A stretch of 64,000 bases of DNA from assembly GCF_011300215.1 (NCBI RefSeq), contig NZ_CP049866.1, positions 1 to 64,000 of the forward strand, given 5' to 3'. This stretch comes from Nocardioides piscis (GTDB lineage: Bacteria; Actinomycetota; Actinomycetes; Propionibacteriales; Nocardioidaceae). The position numbers and the translations under genes are program-made. Shown here piece after piece: positions 48,683 to 56,297 of this stretch (within the stretch, counting starts at the first letter, position 1; the number at the start of each line of letters is the position of its first letter). The notes beneath the pieces are model-generated. The model saw nothing but the letters and a program-made list of their open reading frames with translations. It was not told where the DNA came from and did no database searches.

Positions 48683-48740
48683 TCCGCCTAAGAGGTGTAC
48701 GCGACAGTCATGCAGGTGTACTTAAAGGGGGTGCTTGGTC

Positions 48741-49037
48741 GTGATGGTCTGCGACATCGTGAACTGGGACGACTTCGCCATGGCACGACCGGATCTGCGG
48801 GCGCTGGAGCGCCTCGTGGTGGGGCGCGCTCGGACCGAGGCACTGCGCGATGGGCCTTGGTGCGTGGACGTCTTCTGGACGATGGAGGTTGCGCCGCTGC
48901 TGGGTGTACTGATTCCTGCCGGCGAGTGGCGCGAGCTGGCTGATGGCTATCTCCGACGCACGGTCGAGACATACGCCGGGTGCCGGAGCTGCGGCTTCCA
49001 GCACTCGACCGCGTGGGCCGAGGAGGCGCCAGGATGA
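48741..49037 (+). CDS. Conserved island hypothetical protein with CxxC
   Basis: A 98-residue protein read from GTG 48741, with GGGGG eight bases upstream; ATG 48744 and TTG 48735 are alternatives. The frame has DIVNWDDFAMARPDLRALER, then WTMEVAPLLGVLIPAGEWREL and the terminal CRSCGFQHSTAWAEE, in which CRSC may bind metal. No family is identified. It overlaps the next small gene by four bases (ATGA). Its position between replication and packaging genes suggests it modulates one of these. Confidence 0.55.
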   Translation: MMVCDIVNWDDFAMARPDLRALERLVVGRARTEALRDGPWCVDVFWTMEVAPLLGVLIPAGEWRELADGYLRRTVETYAGCRSCGFQHSTAWAEEAPG

Positions 49038-49132
49038 TCGTCGCGATGGTAATGGCCGGGCTGGGGGTCGGCGCGTGGGCTGCGAGCCACGACCTGGTCA
49101 TCTTCATCGGCGAGCGGCTGCGACGTGAGTAG
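49034..49132 (+). CDS. Tiny single-TM membrane protein
   Basis: A 32-residue frame begins MIVAMVMAGLGVGAWAASHD with ATGA overlap to the previous gene, and ends ERLRRE* overlapping the HNH start. One hydrophobic helix is evident. It could be a holin-like or membrane-anchoring peptide; it is too small to be assigned by family. The tight overlaps on both sides favour it being real. Confidence 0.5.
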   Translation: MIVAMVMAGLGVGAWAASHDLVIFIGERLRRE

Positions 49133-49394
49133 CGCCTGGCAGGGTGGCTCGACCAGCGCGTGGCGAAAGGTCCGCGCCATGGTCCTCACTCGCGACGATC
49201 ACAAGTGCCGGTTGAGGACCAGCAGCAAATGCACCAATGTGGCAGATACCGTCCACCACACGCAATCGCGCAGCGTTGTGGGCGACGATCCCAGGCATCT
49301 CATCGCCGCATGTGGCGCGTGCAACTTTTCGTTCGGTGACCCGGCCCAAGAGAAGTACGGCGACCCGGCCGTTACGCCGCGCACGCGCTGGTAA
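49125..49394 (+). CDS. HNH endonuclease of the packaging module
   Basis: An 89-residue HNH nuclease beginning at GTG 49125: RDDHKCRLRTSSKC and then VHHTQSRSVVGDDPRHL, with the catalytic His pair, and CGACNFSFGDP closing the zinc site. HK97-like cos phages keep such a gene next to terminase because it is required for cos cleavage. Its location directly before terS is that pattern. It suggests cos-type packaging, with a defined end. Confidence 0.9.
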   Translation: MSSAWQGGSTSAWRKVRAMVLTRDDHKCRLRTSSKCTNVADTVHHTQSRSVVGDDPRHLIAACGACNFSFGDPAQEKYGDPAVTPRTRW

Positions 49395-49527
49395 CAACGG
49401 GCAATTTGGCGTCATCCACCATTCCCCTATCGGGCCCGGGTTTTTCCCTTGACATGGACCCCGCCTAGACACCGCCCTGTCCCTTTTTCTCTCCGGGCAT
49501 TGTGGAAAACTGATCGATAATTGATCA
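49395..49527. other. Region between HNH and terS, candidate cos site
   Basis: The 133 bases have no gene. They hold a palindromic CGGGCCCG (49433-49440 area) followed by TTTTTCCC and a short TGATC...GATCA inverted repeat just upstream of terS. Position between the HNH nuclease and small terminase is where cos usually lies. No RBS is obvious for terS, so it may be translated from a leaderless or weak site. Confidence 0.35.
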
Positions 49528-49803
49528 ATGGCAACTCCACCCGATCCCACATCGCTGGCCGAAGCTGTCCGCGAAACCCTCGACGCGATTCCGCGTGACC
49601 CTCGTGATGCTGCGCTTCGTGGCCTTCTCGTGCGATATGCCGACGAGGTCGACGCAGGTGGATTTCTCGACAAGTACGGCAGCCGGATCCTGTCCGCCTT
49701 ACACGCCCTCGAGGCCACGCCTCGGGCACGCCGGGACCGGCCGGCACCGGATTCCGCCTGGGACGAACTCGGAGCGTTCTTTGACCGCGCTGCTGGGCAG
49801 TGA
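49528..49803 (+). CDS. terS: Small terminase subunit
   Basis: A 91-residue protein whose sequence MATPPDPTSLAEAVRETLDA, RDAALRGLLVRYADEVDAG and ILSALHALEATPRARRDR fits the small, helical actinophage terminase small subunits. It binds the packaging site and forms a ring with the large subunit. Its gene overlaps terL by 23 bases. The coupling and place directly before a convincing large terminase make the assignment firm although the sequence family is weak. Confidence 0.8.
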   Translation: MATPPDPTSLAEAVRETLDAIPRDPRDAALRGLLVRYADEVDAGGFLDKYGSRILSALHALEATPRARRDRPAPDSAWDELGAFFDRAAGQ

Positions 49804-51208
49804 GACACCTCGGCTAGCAACGCCGCCGCTGCACCACCTGACACCCGACACGAGCTTGGGCTTCGAGGTCATCGCCTTCTCCGAGAGGTTCTGCCGAGTC
49901 GAGCTCATGCCCTGGCAGCGGTGGTGGCTGATCCACGCCCTCGAACTCCGCCCGGACGGACGCCTCCGCTTCCGCCGCATCCTCACGCTCGTCTCGCGAC
50001 AGAACGGAAAGACCCACCTGTTGAAGCTGGTCGCCTTGTGGGCGATGGTCTCCGGCCGAGCACAGCTCGTCCTTGGTGTCGCACAAGACCTCGTGACCGC
50101 CCGAGAGTCGTGGCAGGGCACCATCGACCTCACCGAGCACCACCCGGCGCTCACGGCATTGAGGGGTAAGAATGCCGTCCGGCTCTCAACCGGCGATCTC
50201 GCGTTTACGTTGACCAACGGGGCGCGCTACAAGATCGCCCCGGCTAACGGTCGAGCCGGACGCGGCCTGTCGGTCGACCTCCTGATCCTTGACGAGCTCC
50301 GTGAGCACCGCGACGACGCCGCGTGGGCCGCCCTCTCAGCGACGACCACGGCCCGACCCGACGGACTCATCGTCGCTATCTCGAACGCCGGTGAGGAGCG
50401 ATCGATTGTCCTCAACGGTCTGCGGGACTCCGCACTCGCTGGAGCCGACGAGACGTTGGGGTTGTTCGAGTGGTCCGCGCCCGACAACTGCGAACTCGAC
50501 GACCCACGCGCATGGGCGCAAGCAAACCCGGGACTCGGGCACACCATCGAGGACCGCACTCTCGCCTCCGCACTCGCCACACTGACCCCCGGCAGGTTCA
50601 GGACCGAGCACCTGTGCCAGCGCGTCGAGTCCATCGAGACAGCGATTGACCTCAACGCCTGGCAGGCGTGCGCCGACTCACTCGGCACTATGGACGCCTT
50701 ACGCGATCGCATCACGCTCTGCCTCGACGTCTCCTCCGACCTCAAACACGTCTCGCTCGTCGCTGCCGGTCAACGCCAGGACGGGCGCGTGCGAGTCGAG
50801 CCGGTCGGCGCCTGGGACTCCCCCGACCAAGCACGGGCCGCACTGCCCGACCTCCTGACGCGCATCGACCCCCGAGTCCTCGGGTGGTTCCCGGGTGGAC
50901 CGGCTGCTGCCCTAGCTGCCGACTTGCGTGGCCTGAGCAAGACTGTCGAGCTGAAGGCCGGTGACGTCCCGTCGGTCTGCCAGGGATTCGCTGAGCAGGT
51001 GACGGCTCGGCGACTGGTGCACAGCAACGACCCACTCCTCAACGCCCATGTCAGCCAGACCACGAAACTCACTTCTGGGGACGGTTGGCGCTTCTCCCGG
51101 CGAGGTCTCGGGCATTGTGACGCCCTCTACGCGGCGGCAGGTTCGGTGCACTTGGCGAGGACATTGCCGGTGTCGGTGGGCAAACCGAGGATCATCGTCG
51201 CCGCGTAG
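49781..51208 (+). CDS. terL: Large terminase subunit
   Basis: A 475-residue packaging motor. The ATPase has VSRQNGKTH as Walker A (Lys77), LGVAQDLVTARES, and Walker B VDLLILDELREHR; the RNase H-like nuclease follows with CLDVSSDLKHVSLVA and C-terminal HCDALYAAAGSVHLA. The start is TTG 49781 with GGAG six bases upstream, within the terS 3' end. It belongs to the actinophage HK97-like terminase type. Together with the HNH gene, this gives the element an independent packaging machine. Confidence 0.93.
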   Translation: MTALLGSETPRLATPPLHHLTPDTSLGFEVIAFSERFCRVELMPWQRWWLIHALELRPDGRLRFRRILTLVSRQNGKTHLLKLVALWAMVSGRAQLVLGVAQDLVTARESWQGTIDLTEHHPALTALRGKNAVRLSTGDLAFTLTNGARYKIAPANGRAGRGLSVDLLILDELREHRDDAAWAALSATTTARPDGLIVAISNAGEERSIVLNGLRDSALAGADETLGLFEWSAPDNCELDDPRAWAQANPGLGHTIEDRTLASALATLTPGRFRTEHLCQRVESIETAIDLNAWQACADSLGTMDALRDRITLCLDVSSDLKHVSLVAAGQRQDGRVRVEPVGAWDSPDQARAALPDLLTRIDPRVLGWFPGGPAAALAADLRGLSKTVELKAGDVPSVCQGFAEQVTARRLVHSNDPLLNAHVSQTTKLTSGDGWRFSRRGLGHCDALYAAAGSVHLARTLPVSVGKPRIIVAA

Positions 51209-51239
51209 CTGCTTAGAACCGAAATACGATTGATCCGAT

Positions 51240-54041
51240 ATGGGCGCGGTATGGGATTGGGTCATTGGCCGCCCCAGCCCTGTGATCGAAGCGGCCATAA
51301 CCGGCCACGGACCGGCATTCGCCGTCGACCCCGCAGCGATCCCCGCGCAGATCTTCGGACTGGAAAGTTACGCGGACCCGATCGCGCCCGCACCGCGCAT
51401 CTCGCGCCGGGAAGCGATCCAGTGCCCAGCGGTCAAACGCGCTCGCGACCTGATCACGACGCTGGGAACTCTGCCTCTTTCGGCCTTCGACACCCAGCGC
51501 GTCGAGCACGTCAACGATTTGCTCGCCCAGCCTGAGCGAAACCGTCCGCGCTCCAAGACCATGATCGACACTCTCGATGACTTGCTGTTCGAAGGAGTCG
51601 CGTACTGGCTCGTCGTCGAGCGCGCCTTTGACGGCTACCCACGTTTCATCCAGCGCGTCCACCCCGACAACGTCGACGTCGACGCAGACGACGCAACCGT
51701 TCGCGTGAACGATCGACTGGTGCCCGCCACTGACGTCATCCAGTTCGAGTCTCCCAATGACGCTTTGCTCGTCGCTGGCGCCCGTGCGATCCGCACCTGT
51801 CTTCGCTTGGACGCCACCGCCTCGATGTACGCCGATGAACCCATGCCTACCGGCTACTTCTCTTCCACTGAGGGCGCTGACCCGGCTGATGACGACGACG
51901 TGGTTAACCTACTTAATGCCTGGAAGGCGGCACGTAAGGCACGCGCCACGGCATACGTGCCCGCGGCCTTGACCTACAACGTCACCCAGTTCACCCCCGA
52001 GCAACTGGAACTCGCGAACGCCCGCCAGCACGCCGTCCTCGAGATAGCCCGTGCAGCAGGGGTCGACCCCGAGGAACTCGGTGTCTCGACCACAAGCCGT
52101 ACCTACGCCAACCAGTTCGACCGTCGCAAGGCGTTCGTGGACTTCACCCTCGGCGCCTACCGCCAAGTCATCGAGGACCGTCTGAGCATGCGAGACGTCA
52201 CCAGGCGGGGGTACTTCGTTCGGTTCAACCTGGACTCGTTCCTTCGCTCCGACCCCAAGACCCGGATGGAGACGTACGTACTGGGTCTCCAAGTCGGCGC
52301 TTATGACCGAGCTGAGATCCGTGACCTCGAGGACAAGCCCGCACTCCCCGCGCCCCTCCACGAGGCGCCGGTCACGGCGAGCGCCGAAACGTTCAATGAG
52401 CCCGAGATCGCGGTTCGTATGGACGCCACTTCCAGCGCCCAGTTCTCCGTAGACGTCGAGGCTCGCACTATCCGCGGCCTCGCCGTCCCCTATGGAAGAT
52501 CAGCGACGTCTGGCGGACGCAAGTGGCAGTTCGCGAAGGGCGTCTTGCAGTTCGCGGACGTCTCGCGCGTGAAGCTGCTTGCCAACCACGACTGGAAGCA
52601 AGCCATCGGCAAGGCCATCGCCCTTGACGACACCGAAGAGGGCCTCGTTGCGACCTTCAAGGTCGCTCGTGGCGCTGCTGGCGATAACGCTCTGGCGCTT
52701 GCCGAAGACGGTGTGTGGGACGGGCTGTCCATCGGATTGGGCGATCCCTCTCTCATCCGGTTCACGGAGCGCAACGGCATCGCCGTCGCCACCTCCGCAC
52801 CACTCGCGGAAATCTCCCTCACCCCATGCCCTGCGTTCGCAGATGCCCGGGTCACCAGCGTCGCTGCGACCAGCGACTTCACGAAACAGGAACAAGAAAT
52901 GCCCGACTCTCACACATCAGGCACCGGGCCACAGCCGGTCGCACTGGCAGCCGTCACAGATGCCATCAAGTCAGGTTTTGCAGCGCTGGCCGAGGGGCCA
53001 ACTCTCGTCGCTCCTCAGGTGCTGCGCTCCCACGTCTACGAGGGCCCGATGTACCGCTTCGACGGCGCACCAGGAAAGCACGACTTCTCTACAGACGTCA
53101 TCGCCAGCCTGAAAGACGGCGACCGCGAAGCAGGCGCACGGGTCCAGTCCTTCATCGAGGAAGCGTTCGCTCCAAAGTTTGAAGTCGACACGGGAAACGT
53201 GACCAGTTTGAACCCCCAGCGCCAGAGACCAGACATGTACGTCGACAAACTCGACTACTCCACCCCGGTCTACGACGCGCTGCACAAAGGCACGCTCGCT
53301 GACATAACCCCATTCGTGTTCCCGAAATTCGGGTCATCCTCCGGCCTCGTCGGCCCCCACACCGAAGGTGTCGAGCCGACACCAGGCGCCTTCACCGCAA
53401 CGAGCCAGACCGTCAACCCCTCCGCCGTCTCCGGCAAGGTCGAAATTACTCGCGAAGTCTGGGACCAAGGCGGCAACCCACAAGTCTCCGGCCTCATTTG
53501 GCGTGAGATGGTCCGCGCCTACTACGAGTCGCTCGAGGCAAGCGCTGTCGCTCTCCTCGACGCCGCTTCACCTACGCAAGTCGCGCTTACAGCTGGTGCG
53601 CAAGATGACGCGCTTGTCAACGAGTTCGAGGCCGAGATTGCCGCCCTGCAGTTCATCCGAGGCGGCAACCGGTTCACCTTCATGCCTACCCACATCGACC
53701 TCTACACCGCACTGGCCGGTGCCGTCGACGCCGGGGGGCGCAAACTACTGCCCATCATTGGACCCCAGAACGCCAACGGCACATCGGCTCCGCACTTCGC
53801 CTCGTTGAACATCGCAGGGGTACGCGCTTCACCCTCGTGGGCACTTGGCGTCTCAGGTGTCGTCTCCGAGTCGTCTTACCTGGTCAACCCCGCTGACGTC
53901 CACGTCTGGAACACAGCACCGTCACGCTTGCAGTTCGAATACCGAGTCGCATACGTCGACCTAGCGATCTGGGGCTACGTCGCCTCCGCCATCAGCCGTC
54001 TCGACGGAGTCCGCGCGATCACGTACACCGCAGCAGCCTGA
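51240..54041 (+). CDS. Portal-prohead protease-major capsid polyprotein (triple fusion)
   Basis: One 933-residue frame carries three head functions. Residues 1-385 are an HK97 portal (AIQCPAVKRARDLITTLGTL, FEGVAYWLVVER, GVDPEELGVSTTSRTYANQF). Residues 394-550 are an S78 prohead protease: RTIRGLAVPYG, His450 in LLANHDW, Ser497 in DGLSIGLG and ISLTPCPAF. Residues 554-933 are the HK97-fold capsid (ITREVWDQGGNPQVSGLIWR, FMPTHIDLYTALAG, YVASAISRLDG). An SD-like AGGA seven bases before ATG 52899 (Met554) could also give free capsid protein. Self-cleavage by the protease would otherwise separate the parts. There is no separate scaffold gene. Confidence 0.9.
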   Translation: MGAVWDWVIGRPSPVIEAAITGHGPAFAVDPAAIPAQIFGLESYADPIAPAPRISRREAIQCPAVKRARDLITTLGTLPLSAFDTQRVEHVNDLLAQPERNRPRSKTMIDTLDDLLFEGVAYWLVVERAFDGYPRFIQRVHPDNVDVDADDATVRVNDRLVPATDVIQFESPNDALLVAGARAIRTCLRLDATASMYADEPMPTGYFSSTEGADPADDDDVVNLLNAWKAARKARATAYVPAALTYNVTQFTPEQLELANARQHAVLEIARAAGVDPEELGVSTTSRTYANQFDRRKAFVDFTLGAYRQVIEDRLSMRDVTRRGYFVRFNLDSFLRSDPKTRMETYVLGLQVGAYDRAEIRDLEDKPALPAPLHEAPVTASAETFNEPEIAVRMDATSSAQFSVDVEARTIRGLAVPYGRSATSGGRKWQFAKGVLQFADVSRVKLLANHDWKQAIGKAIALDDTEEGLVATFKVARGAAGDNALALAEDGVWDGLSIGLGDPSLIRFTERNGIAVATSAPLAEISLTPCPAFADARVTSVAATSDFTKQEQEMPDSHTSGTGPQPVALAAVTDAIKSGFAALAEGPTLVAPQVLRSHVYEGPMYRFDGAPGKHDFSTDVIASLKDGDREAGARVQSFIEEAFAPKFEVDTGNVTSLNPQRQRPDMYVDKLDYSTPVYDALHKGTLADITPFVFPKFGSSSGLVGPHTEGVEPTPGAFTATSQTVNPSAVSGKVEITREVWDQGGNPQVSGLIWREMVRAYYESLEASAVALLDAASPTQVALTAGAQDDALVNEFEAEIAALQFIRGGNRFTFMPTHIDLYTALAGAVDAGGRKLLPIIGPQNANGTSAPHFASLNIAGVRASPSWALGVSGVVSESSYLVNPADVHVWNTAPSRLQFEYRVAYVDLAIWGYVASAISRLDGVRAITYTAAA

Positions 54042-54042
54042 C

Positions 54043-54393
54043 GTGACCGAGCAAGTGACAGAGCCCTGGGGAATGCCCACGCTGTACGACATCAAGGAGT
54101 ACCTGGTCTTCAATCAATGTGGCACCACGACGTGGTCGGACTACCAGGTCGCGTCCACCCTCGAAGCCGAAGCCAACGCCCAAGCCGTTGTTTGCCGAGT
54201 GCCTTACCCCATGCCGCCAGACCTAGCAGAAGCCCTCCGGCGAAGGGTCGCGCACAACTTCTCCCTTCAAGTCCTGTCGAGCGATAACTCGTTAACGATG
54301 GTCGCGTCAGCTGTTGCTACAGCCCAAACAGGGGGACTCGACCCGATGGTTCGGCGCCTCGAAGCCCCGTATCGCCGCGTGCCCGTTGGCTAA
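54043..54393 (+). CDS. Head-tail connector protein
   Basis: A 116-residue protein starting at GTG one base after the capsid stop. MPTLYDIKEYLVFN then ALRRRVAHNFSLQVLSSDNS resembles the helical gp6/gp15-type head-tail connectors, which finish the head and accept a tail. A family match is not certain; order after capsid supports it. No further morphogenesis gene follows: the next genes are restriction-modification. It implies that the element builds heads ready for tails made elsewhere. Confidence 0.7.
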   Translation: MTEQVTEPWGMPTLYDIKEYLVFNQCGTTTWSDYQVASTLEAEANAQAVVCRVPYPMPPDLAEALRRRVAHNFSLQVLSSDNSLTMVASAVATAQTGGLDPMVRRLEAPYRRVPVG

Positions 54394-54701
54394 GCGTGGT
54401 GTCGCAAACGTGGTCGAAGAGTCGCACTGATCCCGTGAGGTGCGGGCGTCGAGTCCGACCGGCGCATCCGAGTCGAGGCGCGCCGCCAGATGACCGTGAC
54501 CACGACTAGGGGGTGGTGAATTCACCGCTAGGCGGGTTCACCACGGTTCAATCGAGGCAGTAGTAGAGCGACCGGTCGAAACGGAGTCTCAGCCCTCTGG
54601 ACGGCCGCCTCTACCGGCTCCATCCAGAGGCAGTCCACCACCATGTCGAACTCGCCCTCACGTGACTCAAACACGGTTCGGGCAGTCCGTGAACTTCCGG
54701 G
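54394..54701. other. Non-coding gap after the head genes
   Basis: Nothing coding is supported in 308 bases. It has a perfect palindrome GGTGAATTCACC (54515-54526) and a CCTCTGGA/TCCAGAGG hairpin (54594-54630). The region separates the plus-strand head operon from the minus-strand vsr gene and probably carries their convergent terminators. Confidence 0.6.
54594..54630. terminator. Bidirectional hairpin between head genes and vsr
   Basis: CCTCTGGA (54594-54601) pairs with TCCAGAGG (54623-54630), with an inner CGGCC-type pairing possible. It lies between convergent transcription units. No T-run is seen. Confidence 0.45.
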
Positions 54702-55172
54702 CTACGCGTCTGGCGACCTCACCAGCGTCTCGATCTGGTCGGCCACGACTGCTGGGTCCTCGTGTTCCCATGCTCGGACAACCGTCCAGCCAGCGTCCTT
54801 TAGAGCTTGATCTTGAAGGCGGTCCCGGTTCTGGTTCTGCATCAGTTTTGCGGACCAGAACTCGGCATTGGCCTTCGGAGTCGTGCGGTGGTCGGGGCAC
54901 GAGTGCCAGAAGCATCCATCCACGAACACTGCGACCTTAGTGCGCGTGAAGGCGACGTCAGGGCGTAGGCGCACGCCGCCGAGCACGAGACGGAAGTCCT
55001 TGCGGAATCGCAGGCCGCGCCGATGTAGTTCCGAGCGGAGCGCAAGCTCCGGCTTAGTGTCCGACCCCTTGTTCGCCCGCATCGTCGCCCGGCTGCCGGG
55101 AGTCGACGCCCAAGACTCACCCGTCACACCGTTCACAGTAGACCCGTTCCAGCGCAGTGACGAGGCTGTCAA
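54702..55172 (-). CDS. vsr: Very-short-patch repair endonuclease (Vsr)
   Basis: Vsr nicks next to the thymine of T:G mismatches made by deamination of 5-methylcytosine. The protein is up to 156 residues. Motifs are SDTKPELALRSELHRRGLRF, RPDVAFTRTKVAVFVDGCFW and HSCPDHRTTPKANAEFW, with zinc and active-site residues intact. A GTG at 55127 (VTGESWASTPGSR) is an alternative start. It is divergent from the cytosine methyltransferase gene, with 60 bases between starts, so it specifically offsets mutations caused by that enzyme. Confidence 0.93.
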   Translation of the reverse strand: MTASSLRWNGSTVNGVTGESWASTPGSRATMRANKGSDTKPELALRSELHRRGLRFRKDFRLVLGGVRLRPDVAFTRTKVAVFVDGCFWHSCPDHRTTPKANAEFWSAKLMQNQNRDRLQDQALKDAGWTVVRAWEHEDPAVVADQIETLVRSPDA

Positions 55173-55232
55173 CGGTCGCCACTCGGCGAGCCGTATCGGA
55201 GAGTGTCGGTGCGTCGTGACACCATCCGTGGC

Positions 55233-56297
55233 ATGTCAGACGTGTCGTACCCGCCGTTCAACTTCATTGACCTCTTCGCCGGCATCGGCGGCATCCGGAC
55301 GGCGTTCGACGGCATCGGTGGCACATGCGTCATGACGTCTGAGTGGGACTCGTATGCAAAGACCACGTACACCACCAACTTCCCGAGCGATGAGGGCGCA
55401 GACCACATCTTCAACGGCGACATCACGGCGATCCACGAGACCCGGGTGCCAGACCACGACCTGCTGCTTGGGGGCTTCCCGTGCCAGCCGTTCAGTATCG
55501 CGGGCGTCTCGAAGAAGAACGCGCTTGGCCGAGCCCACGGCTTCCAAGACCCGACGCAGGGCACGCTCTTCTTTGACATCAAGAGAATCATCGACGAGAA
55601 GCGGCCCGCGGCCTTTCTGCTGGAGAACGTCAAGAACCTCAAGTCTCACGACCGCGGGCGAACGTTCCAAGTGATCAAGGACTCGCTCGAGAAGGATCTG
55701 GGCTACCACGTGCAGACGAGGGTGGTGAACGGCATCCACTGGACGCCACAGAACCGCGAGCGGATCCTGATCGTGGGCTTCCGGGAGCCGACGGCGTTTG
55801 ACTTCGAGGCGATGAAGGTACCGGCGCAGGGACCGAAGGTCGAGTCGATCTTGCACCGGAAGGGTGAGGCCGAGTTGCCCCACGACGAGGGCCGGTTCTT
55901 CAATCCACGCACCGGCGCGGTCAACCCGAAGTACACCCTCACAGACCGTCTCTGGGCCTACCTCCAGACGTATGCGCAGAAGCACAAGGCCGCAGGAAAC
56001 GGTTTCGGTTTCGGGCTGGTGCGTCCCGGCATGACCACACGGACTCTTTCGGCCCGGTACTACAAGGACGGGTCGGAGATCTTGGTCGAACAGCGGGGCA
56101 AGAACCCTCGCCGACTCACTCCCCGCGAGTGCGCTCGCCTCATGGGGTTCGACGACTCTTTCGTGATTCCCGTCAGCGACACGAGGGCATACAAGCAGTT
56201 CGGGAACAGTGTGGTCGTCCCGGCAATGTCGGCTGTTGCCGAGCACATGGCGCCGCACATCGGGGCGGCGCTCGCTAGCGACGAGCCCGCCGCTTAG
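55233..56297 (+). CDS. DNA (cytosine-5-)-methyltransferase
   Basis: A 354-residue C5 methyltransferase: motif I NFIDLFAGIGGIRTAF, motif IV GGFPCQPFSIAG (catalytic Cys84), motif VI ENVKNLKS (Glu131), QNRERILIVGF and the C-terminal motif X KQFGNSVVVPAMSAVAEHMA. It protects DNA against the convergent restriction gene, with which it overlaps by four bases. I chose ATG 55233; a GTG ten codons upstream is less well placed. The target sequence is probably CCNGG-like by analogy with the MvaI/BcnI nuclease partner; this is inference. Confidence 0.94.
   Translation: MSDVSYPPFNFIDLFAGIGGIRTAFDGIGGTCVMTSEWDSYAKTTYTTNFPSDEGADHIFNGDITAIHETRVPDHDLLLGGFPCQPFSIAGVSKKNALGRAHGFQDPTQGTLFFDIKRIIDEKRPAAFLLENVKNLKSHDRGRTFQVIKDSLEKDLGYHVQTRVVNGIHWTPQNRERILIVGFREPTAFDFEAMKVPAQGPKVESILHRKGEAELPHDEGRFFNPRTGAVNPKYTLTDRLWAYLQTYAQKHKAAGNGFGFGLVRPGMTTRTLSARYYKDGSEILVEQRGKNPRRLTPRECARLMGFDDSFVIPVSDTRAYKQFGNSVVVPAMSAVAEHMAPHIGAALASDEPAA

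Noticed and set aside
54515..54526. GGTGAATTCACC palindrome as an operator
   Set aside because: It is perfect but single and far from a promoter; no partner copy was found.
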